64,000 nt of DNA, taken from the NCBI RefSeq assembly GCF_001612825.1, contig NZ_BDBE01000036.1:62001-126000 (forward strand). The letters run 5' to 3'. A program made the position numbers and the translations under genes. This document shows, one piece after another, positions 16,815 to 24,446 of this stretch. The notes under the pieces were generated by a model. The model saw only the letters and a program-made list of their open reading frames with translations, was not told the origin of the DNA and did not search any database. Positions within the stretch are counted from its first letter, which is position 1. Every line of letters starts with the position of its first letter. The DNA is from Nocardia caishijiensis NBRC 108228. Its GTDB lineage: Bacteria; Actinomycetota; Actinomycetes; Mycobacteriales; Mycobacteriaceae.

Positions 16815-18172
16815 CCGGTCACTCCGCGCCCGTGCTGCCGCCCGACGACCCCTTCTACACCGCCGTGCCCGGCATCGACGCGCTCGCGCCGGGCACGGTG
16901 GTGCGGTCCAGGCCGGTGGAGGTGGCACTGTTCGGGGTGATCCGGCAACGGATCACCGCCTGGCAGTTGCTGTACCGCACCTGCGATCTGGACGGCACAC
17001 CCGAAGTCGCGGTGACGACGGTGCTGCTGCCCTGGGGGCGGTCCGACCGGCCGCGTCCGCTGGTCTCGTTCCAGTGCGCGATCGATGCCGTTGCCCCGCA
17101 GTGCTTTCCGTCCTACGCATTGCGGCGTGGTGCGTGGACCATCGGCTCGATCGCCCCGCTCGAACTGCCGATCATCGCCATGGCTCTCGAGCAGGGCTGG
17201 GCGGTGTCGATCCCCGATCACGAAGGCTCGGGTGGCCGGTTCGGGGCCGCACGTGAGCCCGGATACCGTGCGCTGGACGGAATTCGGGCCGCACTCGATT
17301 TCGCCCCCGCGGCGTTGGACCCGTCCACCGCCGTGGCGCTGTGGGGCTATTCGGGCGGGGGACTGGCGACGGCGTGGGCGGCGGAACTGGCGGCCGAGTA
17401 CGCGCCCGAACTGAATATCGTCGGAGCGGCGGCGGGCTCCCCGGTGGGAGACCCGGCCGCCGCCTTCGTACGACTCAACGGCGGCTGGTTCGCGGGCTTC
17501 CCCGCGGCGTTCGTCGCGGGCCTGCGGCACGCCTATCCCGAACTCGGCGCGGTGCTGGATCGCCACGTCGACAATCGGTACCGCGGCTTACTCGGGGAAG
17601 CCGAGGTGCGAAGTACGTTCGCGCTGTTGCTGTTGTTCATCCGCCGCGACATCGCCCGGCACCTGCGCGGCGGGATGGGCGAATTGCTGGCCGAACCAGC
17701 CCTGCGCCGCATCCTCGCCGACATCGAGCCGGGCACCCGTGCCCCCTCGGCGCCGCTGCTGGTCGTCCAGGGGGTGAACGACGAGGTGATCGCGGTCGCC
17801 GACATCGACGCCCACGTACGCCGATACGAGCAGGCCGGGGCGACGGTGCGCTACCTCCGAGTCCGCCGAGGCTCCCACCTCCCGCTGGAATTCCTCATCG
17901 TCCCCGCGATTCTCGACTGGATCACCGACCGGTTCGCCGGGCGCCCGGCGCCGACCGGCACCTGCACCGTCTCCTCCGTCGCCCGTTCGCCCCGCGCCCT
18001 GCGCACGCATCTGGCCTTCGTGCGCCTGGTCGCGCGCATGGTCGCGGGTCTACCGATCGTGGGAAAGGAGTCACCGGACGGAGTCCGTGCGGCTCACGAG
18101 GTCGAACCTCCGCGCTCGGTTTCCGGTGCGGCTGTCGCGGCCGAGAGCCGTCAAGTCGCGAAGTACCAGTAG
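16811..18172 (+). CDS. LIP-family lipase (secretory lipase-like alpha/beta hydrolase)
   Basis: A 453-residue protein of the LIP (secretory lipase) family, common in Nocardia and related bacteria. Visible hallmarks are a cap region with WQLLYRTCDLDGTP, IPDHEGSGGRFGAA, and the nucleophile elbow LWGYSGGGLATAWA. The acid/histidine region is VQGVNDEVI ... RRGSHLPLEF. Most relatives carry a signal peptide, which I do not see here, so it may be cytoplasmic or the start may be wrong. GTG 16811 overlaps the previous lipase stop, making a two-gene lipolytic operon. Its 3' end overlaps the convergent small secreted protein gene. Confidence 0.85.
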   Translation: MTGHSAPVLPPDDPFYTAVPGIDALAPGTVVRSRPVEVALFGVIRQRITAWQLLYRTCDLDGTPEVAVTTVLLPWGRSDRPRPLVSFQCAIDAVAPQCFPSYALRRGAWTIGSIAPLELPIIAMALEQGWAVSIPDHEGSGGRFGAAREPGYRALDGIRAALDFAPAALDPSTAVALWGYSGGGLATAWAAELAAEYAPELNIVGAAAGSPVGDPAAAFVRLNGGWFAGFPAAFVAGLRHAYPELGAVLDRHVDNRYRGLLGEAEVRSTFALLLLFIRRDIARHLRGGMGELLAEPALRRILADIEPGTRAPSAPLLVVQGVNDEVIAVADIDAHVRRYEQAGATVRYLRVRRGSHLPLEFLIVPAILDWITDRFAGRPAPTGTCTVSSVARSPRALRTHLAFVRLVARMVAGLPIVGKESPDGVRAAHEVEPPRSVSGAAVAAESRQVAKYQ

Positions 18173-18477
18173 CCGTCCGGGTCCGCGTAGCAGCGGGCGA
18201 AGGAATCGGATGCGTTCTCGTCCGAGTGCGGGTCCAGGCCGACGTAGCCGTCGTCGTTCATCTCCCGGTTGCCGCCGTAGTCGGGATCTTCGCCACCGCT
18301 GCCGCCGCCTTCGATCTCGTCGGGTCGCTGTTGTCGCCACTGCTGGTCGTAGTCGTCGGCCGCCTGCACGCATTCCTCGTACTCGGCGTAGGGGCCGTAC
18401 TCGTCGGCGTTCGCGTGGCCCGCGCCGCTCAGCGCGCAGACGACTGCGGCGGCGACGACGGCAAGGGTCTTGTTCAT
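18151..18477 (-). CDS. Small secreted acidic protein, 108 aa
   Basis: Not a recognised family. It has a clear signal peptide (MNKTLAVVAAAVVCALSG, probable cleavage after HANA) and an acidic, Tyr/Asp/Gly-rich mature part of about 85 residues with two cysteines (YEECVQAAD and ARCYADPDG) that could form one disulfide. It is probably an extracytoplasmic or cell-wall protein. The frame continues upstream, but ATG 18477 is where the signal peptide begins. It is convergent with the LIP lipase, overlapping by 22 bases. Confidence 0.75.
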   Translation of the reverse strand: MNKTLAVVAAAVVCALSGAGHANADEYGPYAEYEECVQAADDYDQQWRQQRPDEIEGGGSGGEDPDYGGNREMNDDGYVGLDPHSDENASDSFARCYADPDGYWYFAT

Positions 18478-18863
18478 GTCAGGCCTCGTCTCTTCTCGTT
18501 CGTCGGATCGACGTACCCGAGGAGATGCGCTCGGCGCCGGGTTCGGTTCACGACTCGGACGCGGGGGAGTCCTCGGTGCGGCCCAACGGTCTGAGCAGGA
18601 CGAAGCGGATATTCCGTGCAATTTATGCCCCTGATATTCGGGGCGGATCCCGTTCAAACCTCCGTGAAGTTGTTTCTCACCGAATTCTCACGGTTTCTTT
18701 AGTAACGCTATGTATCGCCTATCTTCGCAGGTGACAATAGGTGGGAATGATCAACTGTTATCGGTGTCACTAATTCGAGAATTCCGTAACTCGCGCCGTT
18801 CGGGGGTCGATACGCCATTCGTAAGCCAGCCTCGGCTGGAGCGTGAGAAACAGAGGAGAAATT
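18478..18863 (+). promoter_or_regulatory. 386-base AT-rich intergenic region upstream of the 38-residue peptide gene
   Basis: No longer gene is visible. The part from about 18600 to 18860 is unusually A/T-rich for this genome, for example around 18690-18730. It should hold the promoters of the small secreted protein (minus strand) and of the 38-residue peptide (plus strand). It ends in a purine-rich ribosome site AGAGGAGAAA at 18852-18861. I could not fix a -10/-35 pair. Confidence 0.45.
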
Positions 18864-18980
18864 ATGATCCCCGTTATCATCGACACCGGTAGCGCCGCCC
18901 TGAACGGTCTTTTCGACACCCTGGGTGCTGCTCTGCACGGTCTGGTCGACACCCTGTGGACCGGCTCCTTCGGCGGCTGA
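18864..18980 (+). CDS. Putative 38-residue amphipathic peptide, possibly highly expressed
   Basis: A short gene, easily overlooked: ATG 18864 is preceded by AGAGGAGAAA and ends at TGA 18978. The peptide opens MIPVIIDTGSAAL and contains two copies of an 11-residue pattern, NGLFDTLGAAL and HGLVDTLWTGS. The repeat would put leucines and tryptophan on one helical face. There is no cleavable signal peptide. Codon choice (GGT, GCT, CTG, ATC, ACC, GAC) is that of highly expressed genes. A 19-bp hairpin lies 54 bases downstream. Similar size and amphipathicity are seen in corynebacterial PorA/PorH pore peptides, but that link is only an inference. Confidence 0.62.
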   Translation: MIPVIIDTGSAALNGLFDTLGAALHGLVDTLWTGSFGG

Positions 18981-19034
18981 TTCGTCAGCGCTTTCGGCCG
19001 GTGAACGGCCGGGTCGGGCGATCACCGTCCGACC

Positions 19035-19074
19035 ACGAGAATGCCCCGCACCGTTCGGTGTGGGGCATTCTCGT
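19035..19074 (+). terminator. Long hairpin between the 38-residue peptide gene and the CDF gene
   Basis: ACGAGAATGCCCC at 19035-19047 pairs with GGGGCATTCTCGT at 19062-19074, and the inner GCACCG/CGGTGT extends the stem to nearly 19 bp with a two-base loop. There is no T run on either side. It lies between convergent genes and probably terminates transcription from both directions. Confidence 0.7.
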
Positions 19075-19082
19075 GTTCGCGG

Positions 19083-20036
19083 TCAGTGCGTGTGCGGGGT
19101 TCTGGCCGTATGCGGGTCGACGCAGGCGCTGCTGTCCCGCCTGCCGATGGCGAGCACCTCGGGGCCGGCGTGGTCGACCTGGAGGGTGACGTGGCTGATG
19201 TGATGGTCGTGGTCGAGCATGTGCGCCACGTCCTCGCGCACGGCGTGGCAGTCGCGGCCGGGCTGCACCAGGATGTGCGCCGAGAGGGCGGGCGAGCCGG
19301 AGGTGATCTCCCAGATGTGCAGGTCGTGCACCCCGACCACGCCGTCGCGGGCGCGGATGTCGGTGTCGATCCGTTCGGGATCGAGGTAGTCGGGGGCGGC
19401 CTCGAGGAAGATACGGCTCGACGCGCGGATCAGCCCGATACCGGCCTTGATCATCAACGCGACGACGATCAGGGTGGCGACGATGTCGGCCCGCGCCCAG
19501 CCGGTCAGGATGATGACCACGCCCGCGACCGCGGTGGCGATGAACGCGAACAGATCGTTGAGGATGTGCTGGTAGGCGCCCTCGACATTGAGGCTGGTTC
19601 GATCGGCCCGGCTGATCATCCAGGTGGCGAGCACGTTCACCGCGACCCCGACCAGCGCGGTGATCAGCACGAGCATGCCGTGCACCTCCGGCGGCTCGAA
19701 CATCCTGCGGATCGCCTCGTAGCCGAGCCACGCGGCGAGCAGGAGCAGGGTGAGTCCGTTGGCCTGGGCGGACAGGATCTCGACCCGTTTCCAGCCGAAG
19801 GTCATCCGACCCTTCGGTGGGCGCGCGGCCAACCGGATCGCCCACAGTGCCAGCGCGATGGACGCCGCGTCGGTCGTCATGTGCGCCGCGTCGGACAGCA
19901 GGGCCAGCGAATCGGCGACGATACCGACGATGACCTCGCCGATCAGGAACGTGACGATCACCGCCAGCGCGCCAGCCAGCCAGCGTTTGTCACTGTCGGC
20001 CGACACCCCGTGGTCGTGCCCGTGCCCTGCGCCCAT
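19083..20036 (-). CDS. Cation diffusion facilitator (CzcD/ZitB-like metal exporter)
   Basis: About 317 residues from ATG 20036; the frame extends upstream to 20072. The N-terminus is His-rich (AGHGHDHG), six membrane helices follow, and the metal-site motifs SLALLSDAAHMTTDAAS (helix II) and HILNDLFAFIAT (helix V) have the expected His/Asp residues. The cytoplasmic domain ends with another His-rich stretch (DPHTARTPHTH). CDF proteins export Zn, Co or related divalent ions by proton antiport. An imperfect dyad at 20078-20099 upstream may be the operator of an ArsR/SmtB-type metal sensor. Confidence 0.92.
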   Translation of the reverse strand: MGAGHGHDHGVSADSDKRWLAGALAVIVTFLIGEVIVGIVADSLALLSDAAHMTTDAASIALALWAIRLAARPPKGRMTFGWKRVEILSAQANGLTLLLLAAWLGYEAIRRMFEPPEVHGMLVLITALVGVAVNVLATWMISRADRTSLNVEGAYQHILNDLFAFIATAVAGVVIILTGWARADIVATLIVVALMIKAGIGLIRASSRIFLEAAPDYLDPERIDTDIRARDGVVGVHDLHIWEITSGSPALSAHILVQPGRDCHAVREDVAHMLDHDHHISHVTLQVDHAGPEVLAIGRRDSSACVDPHTARTPHTH

Positions 20037-20077
20037 GCGATCTTCCCCTCTCCGGTGATCCGAACGCCGCAATCATA

Positions 20078-20099
20078 TGCATGAATCGCTATGTATGCA
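20078..20099 (-). promoter_or_regulatory. Imperfect dyad upstream of the CDF gene, candidate metal-sensor operator
   Basis: A 22-base AT-rich dyad with TGCAT at one end and ATGCA at the other, symmetric at 16 of 22 positions, 42 bases upstream of the CDF start. ArsR/SmtB-family metal sensors bind imperfect dyads of this size near metal-efflux genes. No such regulator is encoded in the window. Confidence 0.35.
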
Positions 20100-20123
20100 A
20101 TTCCTTCGTGACCCGGAAACGGA

Positions 20124-20176
20124 GCGAGCCCGGCAGCCCTGCTCCCCCCTCCTGGAGCAGGCCCGGCCGGGCTCGC
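20124..20176. other. Large two-part stem-loop between the divergent CDF and sigma-factor genes
   Basis: An 11-bp outer stem (20124-20134 with 20166-20176) and an 8-bp inner stem (20138-20145 with 20154-20161) form one long hairpin. It has no T run, and it lies upstream of two divergent genes, so it does not obviously terminate either. It could be a structured leader of the sigma-factor gene or part of a small RNA. Confidence 0.4.
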
Positions 20177-20264
20177 AGGAACTACTTTCCAGCACGGCAC
20201 CAGCAGGATCCTGAAGAGTCGCTTAAGGCGTTGTCATCCGACGCTCCGGCCGCGATAACCCGGT

Positions 20265-20801
20265 ATGGCGGACAACTTCTGTAACGCGCACTGCGCGCGA
20301 CTGTGTACCAGAGACGGGCTGGCCGAGGTGCTGGCCACCGATCGCGGCCTGCTGCACTGGCGGGCGATGCGGAGCCTCGGCGATCGCGGGCTGGCCGAGC
20401 ATGCCGTGCAGGAGACGCTGTTGCGCGCGTGGCGCGCGTGCGCCGACTTCGACGCCCGAAAGGGCAGCGTGCGCACGTGGCTGCTGGCGATCGAGCGCAA
20501 CGTGGTGGTCGACATCGTGCGGGCCCGCGCGGTCCGTCCGGTCGACGTGGGCTTCGACGATCTCGCCGAGCTGGTGCCGTGCGGACGACCGGATTTCGCC
20601 GACGGACTGATCGACGGACTGCTGGTCGACGAGCTGCTGGCCCGCCTGCCCGAGCCGCAGCGCGCCGCGGTGGTCGAGGTGATCCTGCGCGATCGTGGTT
20701 ATCGGGAGGTCGCCGAGGACTTCGGGGTTCCGGTCGGCACCGTCAAGACTCGCGTGCACTATGCGCTTCGCTCCCTTCGGCAGTTGCCGGAGGTTGCCTG
20801 A
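20265..20801 (+). CDS. ECF-type RNA polymerase sigma factor (SigL-like)
   Basis: A 178-residue ECF sigma factor. Region 2 has LAEHAVQETLLRAWRACADFD and VRTWLLAIERNVVVDIVRAR; region 4 has ELLARLPEPQRAAVVEVILRDRGY and VPVGTVKTRVHYALRSLR. The sequence resembles SigL of mycobacteria, whose zinc-binding anti-sigma RslA is normally encoded next door. No anti-sigma gene is adjacent here; the next gene is the amidase. The N-terminus carries three cysteines in a cluster (FCNAHCARLC), which is unusual. Confidence 0.9.
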   Translation: MADNFCNAHCARLCTRDGLAEVLATDRGLLHWRAMRSLGDRGLAEHAVQETLLRAWRACADFDARKGSVRTWLLAIERNVVVDIVRARAVRPVDVGFDDLAELVPCGRPDFADGLIDGLLVDELLARLPEPQRAAVVEVILRDRGYREVAEDFGVPVGTVKTRVHYALRSLRQLPEVA

Positions 20802-20947
20802 CACCCCTGCCGAAGACCTCATCTGGGCGCCTGACCAGCGATTATCGGCCTATTGCAGTTCGATAACGGCGCTTGCTCTGTCGTTGTACACGTGGCAAGA
20901 GTTAATTACTGGGTTTGGTGTTACCAATGGGAAGGGAGGGGTGCTCC

Positions 20948-22777
20948 GTGCCGGAGCGCCGACCGAACATGAAACCAGACATCATCAAGGCCGGTCTCTG
21001 CTCCACCGTCTCCGCCGCGGTCGTGGTGTCGCTGTCCGGGCTGCTGCCCGTGACCGCCCACGCCGATCCTGAGCCCGCGCCGGGCGATCAGCTCGCCGGG
21101 AAGACGATCTTCCTCGACCCGGGACATCAGGGTCCGGCGCACGCGGAAGACCTCGCTCGTCAGGTCGACAACGGCCGAGGCGGAACCAAGGACTGCCAGA
21201 CCACCGGCATGACCTCACTGGGCGGCGTCCCCGAACACACCATCAACTGGGAAGTGGCCCAGCTGGTGAAGACTTCACTGCAGGCACTCGGCGCCGAGGT
21301 CGTCCTCAGCCGCGCCGACGATGCCGGGTGGGGCGGGTGCGTGGACGACCGCGCCCGCGCCGCGAACGAATCCGGCGCCGAGGTGGCGGTGAGCATCCAT
21401 GCCGACAGTGCGGCCGCCGACCAGCGCGGCTTCCACCTCATCGTGCCGCAACTACCGGTGCCCGACCCGGCCGTCGAGCAGGCCCAGTCGCGGGCCGGGC
21501 TCGCCGCGTCGAGCGCGGTGCGCGACGCCTATGTCGCCGCCGGAATCCCGCCCGCCACCTACGGCGGCGCGAACAACGGCCTGCAGACCCGCGCCGACGT
21601 GGCCGGGCCCGCCTTGACCCGGGTCCCACTCGTCTTCGTGGAGATGGGCAACGGCGCCAACGCCGAGGACGCGGCGCTGCTCGAATCGCGCGAAGGACGG
21701 CTACGGCACGCGGTGGCCATCACGACCGGCGTGGTCGGGTATCTGCTGAACAAGCCGATCGGGCCCGCACCCGCGTTGGCGCTGGCACCGAAACCGATTC
21801 CGGGCCGGGCGCCGGTGGCGACGGCAACACCCACGCCGGGGCAGGAGCCCGAACCGGGCGCGGCGACGGACTCGACCGACAAGCCGAGTCAGTCCGACAC
21901 CACCGCGCCGCGCCGGAGTTCGCCGTCGACCAGCGAGCCCGGTGCCGCGGGCGAACCGGGTGCGGCAGGGCAGCCGGGGCAGGGTGCGACGTCCGAGCCC
22001 GGTGGGGTCGATCAGGGGTCGGTGCCCGAGTCGGGCGGAGTCGGTCAGGGTGCCGCGCCCGAGTCGGGTGGAGTCGGTCAGGGTGCCGCGCCCGAGTCGG
22101 GTGGAGTCGGCCAGGGTGCCGCGCCCGAATCCGGCGGAGTCGGCCAGGGTGCGGAACCCGAGTCCGGCGTAGCCGAGGGATCGGCGTCCGGCGAAGCCGG
22201 TGAGGGCTCGGCGCCCGGTGGCGTCGGCCAGGGTGCGGTGCCCGATCCCGGTGCGGCCTCGGTGCCCGAGTCGGGCGGTGTCGGCGAGGGGTCGGCACCC
22301 GAAGCGGGCGCGGAGTCAGGAGCCGGGGAAGGTCCCGGCGCACCCGCGCAGGGGTCGCCCGAGAACGGCACGTCCGGCGACGAATCCGGCCAGGGCCCGG
22401 CCAGCGATTCCACGGCGTCCAGCACCCCGGCGGCTCCCGCCCCGGCGCGGGCACCTGCCCGGGCACCGGTCGCCGACCCGGCGCCGCTGCCGTTCGCCCC
22501 GGCCCGCACCGCACCGGGTGCCAACGCCCGTCCGCCCGCGGCACCGGCGCCCACCCCACGGGAGCGCGGCGCCGCGCCGAAGGCCCAGCCCTACCAGGAG
22601 GAATCGGTCCCCGACATCACGTCGCTGAGCAGTTCCCTCGGCGGCCCGGTCCTCACGGTGATGAACATGCTGATGCCGATGGCGCAATCCCTCGGCATGG
22701 ACAACAGCGTCATCACCAACCAACTCATCAACCTGGCCTACACCCTCGCTGGCGTCGTCTTCGGCCCGACGAAGTAG
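20948..22777 (+). CDS. Exported N-acetylmuramoyl-L-alanine amidase (Amidase_3) with tandem-repeat region
   Basis: About 609 residues. A signal peptide ends near TAHA. The Amidase_3 domain (about residues 45-275) has zinc ligands and catalytic residues in FLDPGHQG, PEHTINWEV, VSIHADSA and VFVEMGNG. A low-complexity region of ~250 residues follows, including four to five copies of an 11-residue unit EPESGGVGQGA-like, encoded by a near-perfect 33-bp repeat at about 22025-22165. The C-terminal ~55 residues are hydrophobic. It cleaves the peptide stem from peptidoglycan. GTG 20948 sits seven bases after GGGAGGGG; ATG 20969 is the alternative. Confidence 0.88.
   Translation: MPERRPNMKPDIIKAGLCSTVSAAVVVSLSGLLPVTAHADPEPAPGDQLAGKTIFLDPGHQGPAHAEDLARQVDNGRGGTKDCQTTGMTSLGGVPEHTINWEVAQLVKTSLQALGAEVVLSRADDAGWGGCVDDRARAANESGAEVAVSIHADSAAADQRGFHLIVPQLPVPDPAVEQAQSRAGLAASSAVRDAYVAAGIPPATYGGANNGLQTRADVAGPALTRVPLVFVEMGNGANAEDAALLESREGRLRHAVAITTGVVGYLLNKPIGPAPALALAPKPIPGRAPVATATPTPGQEPEPGAATDSTDKPSQSDTTAPRRSSPSTSEPGAAGEPGAAGQPGQGATSEPGGVDQGSVPESGGVGQGAAPESGGVGQGAAPESGGVGQGAAPESGGVGQGAEPESGVAEGSASGEAGEGSAPGGVGQGAVPDPGAASVPESGGVGEGSAPEAGAESGAGEGPGAPAQGSPENGTSGDESGQGPASDSTASSTPAAPAPARAPARAPVADPAPLPFAPARTAPGANARPPAAPAPTPRERGAAPKAQPYQEESVPDITSLSSSLGGPVLTVMNMLMPMAQSLGMDNSVITNQLINLAYTLAGVVFGPTK
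22025..22165 (+). repeat. 33-bp tandem repeats inside the amidase gene
   Basis: About four consecutive copies of a 33-bp unit, each coding for an 11-residue Glu-Ser-Gly-Gly-Val-Gly-Gln-Gly-Ala-Ala-Pro motif, with more degenerate copies on either side. Middle copies differ by only a few synonymous changes, which suggests recent expansion or gene-conversion-like homogenisation. Copy number may vary among strains. Confidence 0.8.
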
Positions 22778-22788
22778 CCGACCGGGTC

Positions 22789-22826
22789 CACAGCCGCCCT
22801 CGATCCAGCGGGCGGCTGTGCACGTT
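22789..22826 (+). terminator. Terminator hairpin after the amidase gene
   Basis: A perfect 11-bp stem (22789-22799 pairing with 22810-22820) with a 10-base loop, followed by a short T stretch (CACGTTTC). It begins 12 bases after the amidase stop. Confidence 0.7.
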
Positions 22827-22835
22827 TCACGATCA

Positions 22836-22931
22836 CCACGCTCGGGTGGCGGCATCGCGCGAGAGCCGAACGCCACCAGAGCGTGGGGATCGTTCCAGGC
22901 CCACGGCCCACGGAGTGAGGCCGGGGCCTGG
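22836..22931 (+). promoter_or_regulatory. Two long stem-loops upstream of the CobW-family GTPase gene
   Basis: The first pairs CCACGCTC plus GGTGGCG (22836-22851) with CGCCACC plus GAGCGTGG (22871-22886) around a single G-A mismatch. The second pairs CCAGGCCC (22895-22902) with GGGCCTGG (22924-22931). Both lie between the amidase terminator and the GTPase start, so they may be in its 5' leader. I recognise no known riboswitch. Confidence 0.45.
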
Positions 22932-22980
22932 AGTGGTGGGGGAGGTGGGATGGAGCGGGGCGCGGCGGGGGAGTGGCACG

Positions 22981-24018
22981 ATGGGGGCCGTGATTCCTGT
23001 CGTGATCGTCGCTGGGTTTCTCGGGTCGGGGAAGACGACCCTGCTGAACCATCTGTTGCGCAACAATCGGGGGACCCGGATCGGGGTGGTCGTCAACGAC
23101 TTCGGCGCGGTGAACATCGACGCGATGTTGGTCGCGGGGCAGGTCGACGCCATGGTGTCGCTGGGCAACGGGTGTGTGTGCTGCGCGGTGGACGTCTCCG
23201 AGCTCGATGATCTGTTCGCCCAGCTCGCGCAGCCGCGCAGCGCGGTGGATGTGATCGTGGTCGAGGCCAGCGGCCTGGCCGAGCCGCGCAACCTGATCCG
23301 GATGGTGGTGGCGAACCCGAATCCACGGATCGCCTACGGCGGCCTCGTAGAGGTGGTCGATGCCGAACAGTTCGGCGAGACGTGCACCCGCCACCCCGAG
23401 TTGATCGCGCATCTGAAACTCGCCGACCTGGTGCTGGTGAACAAGGCCGACCGCGTCACCGCCGACGCGCTCACCGCACTGCGCGCGCGACTCGGCGAAT
23501 GGGTCGGCCAGGTGCCCGTCTACGCGACCACCCACGGCCGCGTCGATCCCGGCCTGCTCTTCGACGAGCGCACCCGCGAGGAGCCGAAAGTGGCTCAGCA
23601 GTTGAGCTTCGACGCCCTGCTCGACGACCACGACCACGACGATCCCGACCACCGCCACTTCCACGACGACTACGTGTCGGTGTCGTTCACCAGCGAACGC
23701 CCACTGAATCCACGTGCGCTGGTCGACTTCCTGGAGAACCCCCCGCACGGCCTGTTCCGCGCCAAGGGCTGCGTGGCCTTCGCGGTCGAGGGCGAGCGCC
23801 GCAAATTCGAGATGCACCTGGTCGGCCGCCACGTGACCTTCACCCCCGGCACCTGGGCGCGCGGCGAGCCCCGGGTGTCGAGCCTGGTACTCATCGGCGC
23901 GGGCCTCGACACCGACGCCGCCCTGAAACGCTTGCACACCACCGTCTTCGAGGGCGACTCACCCCTGGACGACCAGGCGATGCTCGGCATCTGGCGCTAC
24001 ACCCCGAGCATGGTCTAA
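22981..24018 (+). CDS. CobW/COG0523-family GTPase (metal chaperone)
   Basis: A 345-residue COG0523 protein: Walker A GFLGSGKTTLLNHLL, the metal-binding GNGCVCCAV, EASGLAEP, NKAD for guanine specificity, a His/Asp-rich stretch (HDHDDPDHRHFHDD) and a CobW C-terminal domain (PHGLFRAKGCVAF). Such proteins deliver Zn or other metals to client enzymes using GTP. The neighbouring molybdenum cofactor genes do not prove a link. It converges on moaE, with stop codons overlapping by four bases. ATG 22981 is the first start before the P-loop; GTG 22990 would also fit. Confidence 0.9.
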   Translation: MGAVIPVVIVAGFLGSGKTTLLNHLLRNNRGTRIGVVVNDFGAVNIDAMLVAGQVDAMVSLGNGCVCCAVDVSELDDLFAQLAQPRSAVDVIVVEASGLAEPRNLIRMVVANPNPRIAYGGLVEVVDAEQFGETCTRHPELIAHLKLADLVLVNKADRVTADALTALRARLGEWVGQVPVYATTHGRVDPGLLFDERTREEPKVAQQLSFDALLDDHDHDDPDHRHFHDDYVSVSFTSERPLNPRALVDFLENPPHGLFRAKGCVAFAVEGERRKFEMHLVGRHVTFTPGTWARGEPRVSSLVLIGAGLDTDAALKRLHTTVFEGDSPLDDQAMLGIWRYTPSMV

Positions 24019-24446
24019 CCGCAGGCGTTGACCCATTCCGAGAGGCCGTCGGCGAAGAGTTGGCGTTTCCAGATGGGTACCTCGTGTTTGATGCGGTCGA
24101 CGAGTTGGTGACACACCGTGAACGCTTCGGCGCGGTGGGGGGCGGCTACGGCGACCACGATCGCGAGGCCGCCGATGTCGAGGGCGCCGACGCGGTGGGT
24201 GGCGGCTACGGGAAGGCCGCTGGCGGTTGCGACTTCGGCGCACACCGCGTGTAGGAATCGTTCGGCCTGCGGGTGGGCGGAGTACTCCAGTGATGAGACC
24301 GCCTGCCCGCCGTCGTGATTGCGCACCTTGCCGGTGAACACCACCACCGCGCCGAATTCCGGTCCGTCCACGGCTTTTTCGACGGCGGCGGGATCGAGAT
24401 CCTGGTCGCTGATCGTGGCCAGTGCGACCGTGCCCTTGTCATTCAT
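24015..24446 (-). CDS. moaE: Molybdopterin synthase catalytic subunit MoaE
   Basis: A 143-residue MoaE with family motifs VVVFTGKVRNHDGG, LEYSAHPQAE, THRVGALDIGG and the active-site region KHEVPIWKRQ. With the MoaD subunit (encoded by the opposite-strand gene ending at 28172) it inserts two sulfurs into precursor Z to make molybdopterin. It is the last gene of the minus-strand moeA-moaCB-moaE operon, and its start overlaps the moaCB stop by eight bases. Confidence 0.95.
   Translation of the reverse strand: MNDKGTVALATISDQDLDPAAVEKAVDGPEFGAVVVFTGKVRNHDGGQAVSSLEYSAHPQAERFLHAVCAEVATASGLPVAATHRVGALDIGGLAIVVAVAAPHRAEAFTVCHQLVDRIKHEVPIWKRQLFADGLSEWVNACG

Noticed and set aside
21980..22170. CRISPR-like array
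   Set aside because: The repeats are contiguous, in frame and without unique spacers; they are coding tandem repeats of the amidase.
21720..22559. Antisense frames in the repeat region of the amidase gene
   Set aside because: They are open only because the repeat composition is free of stops in several frames.
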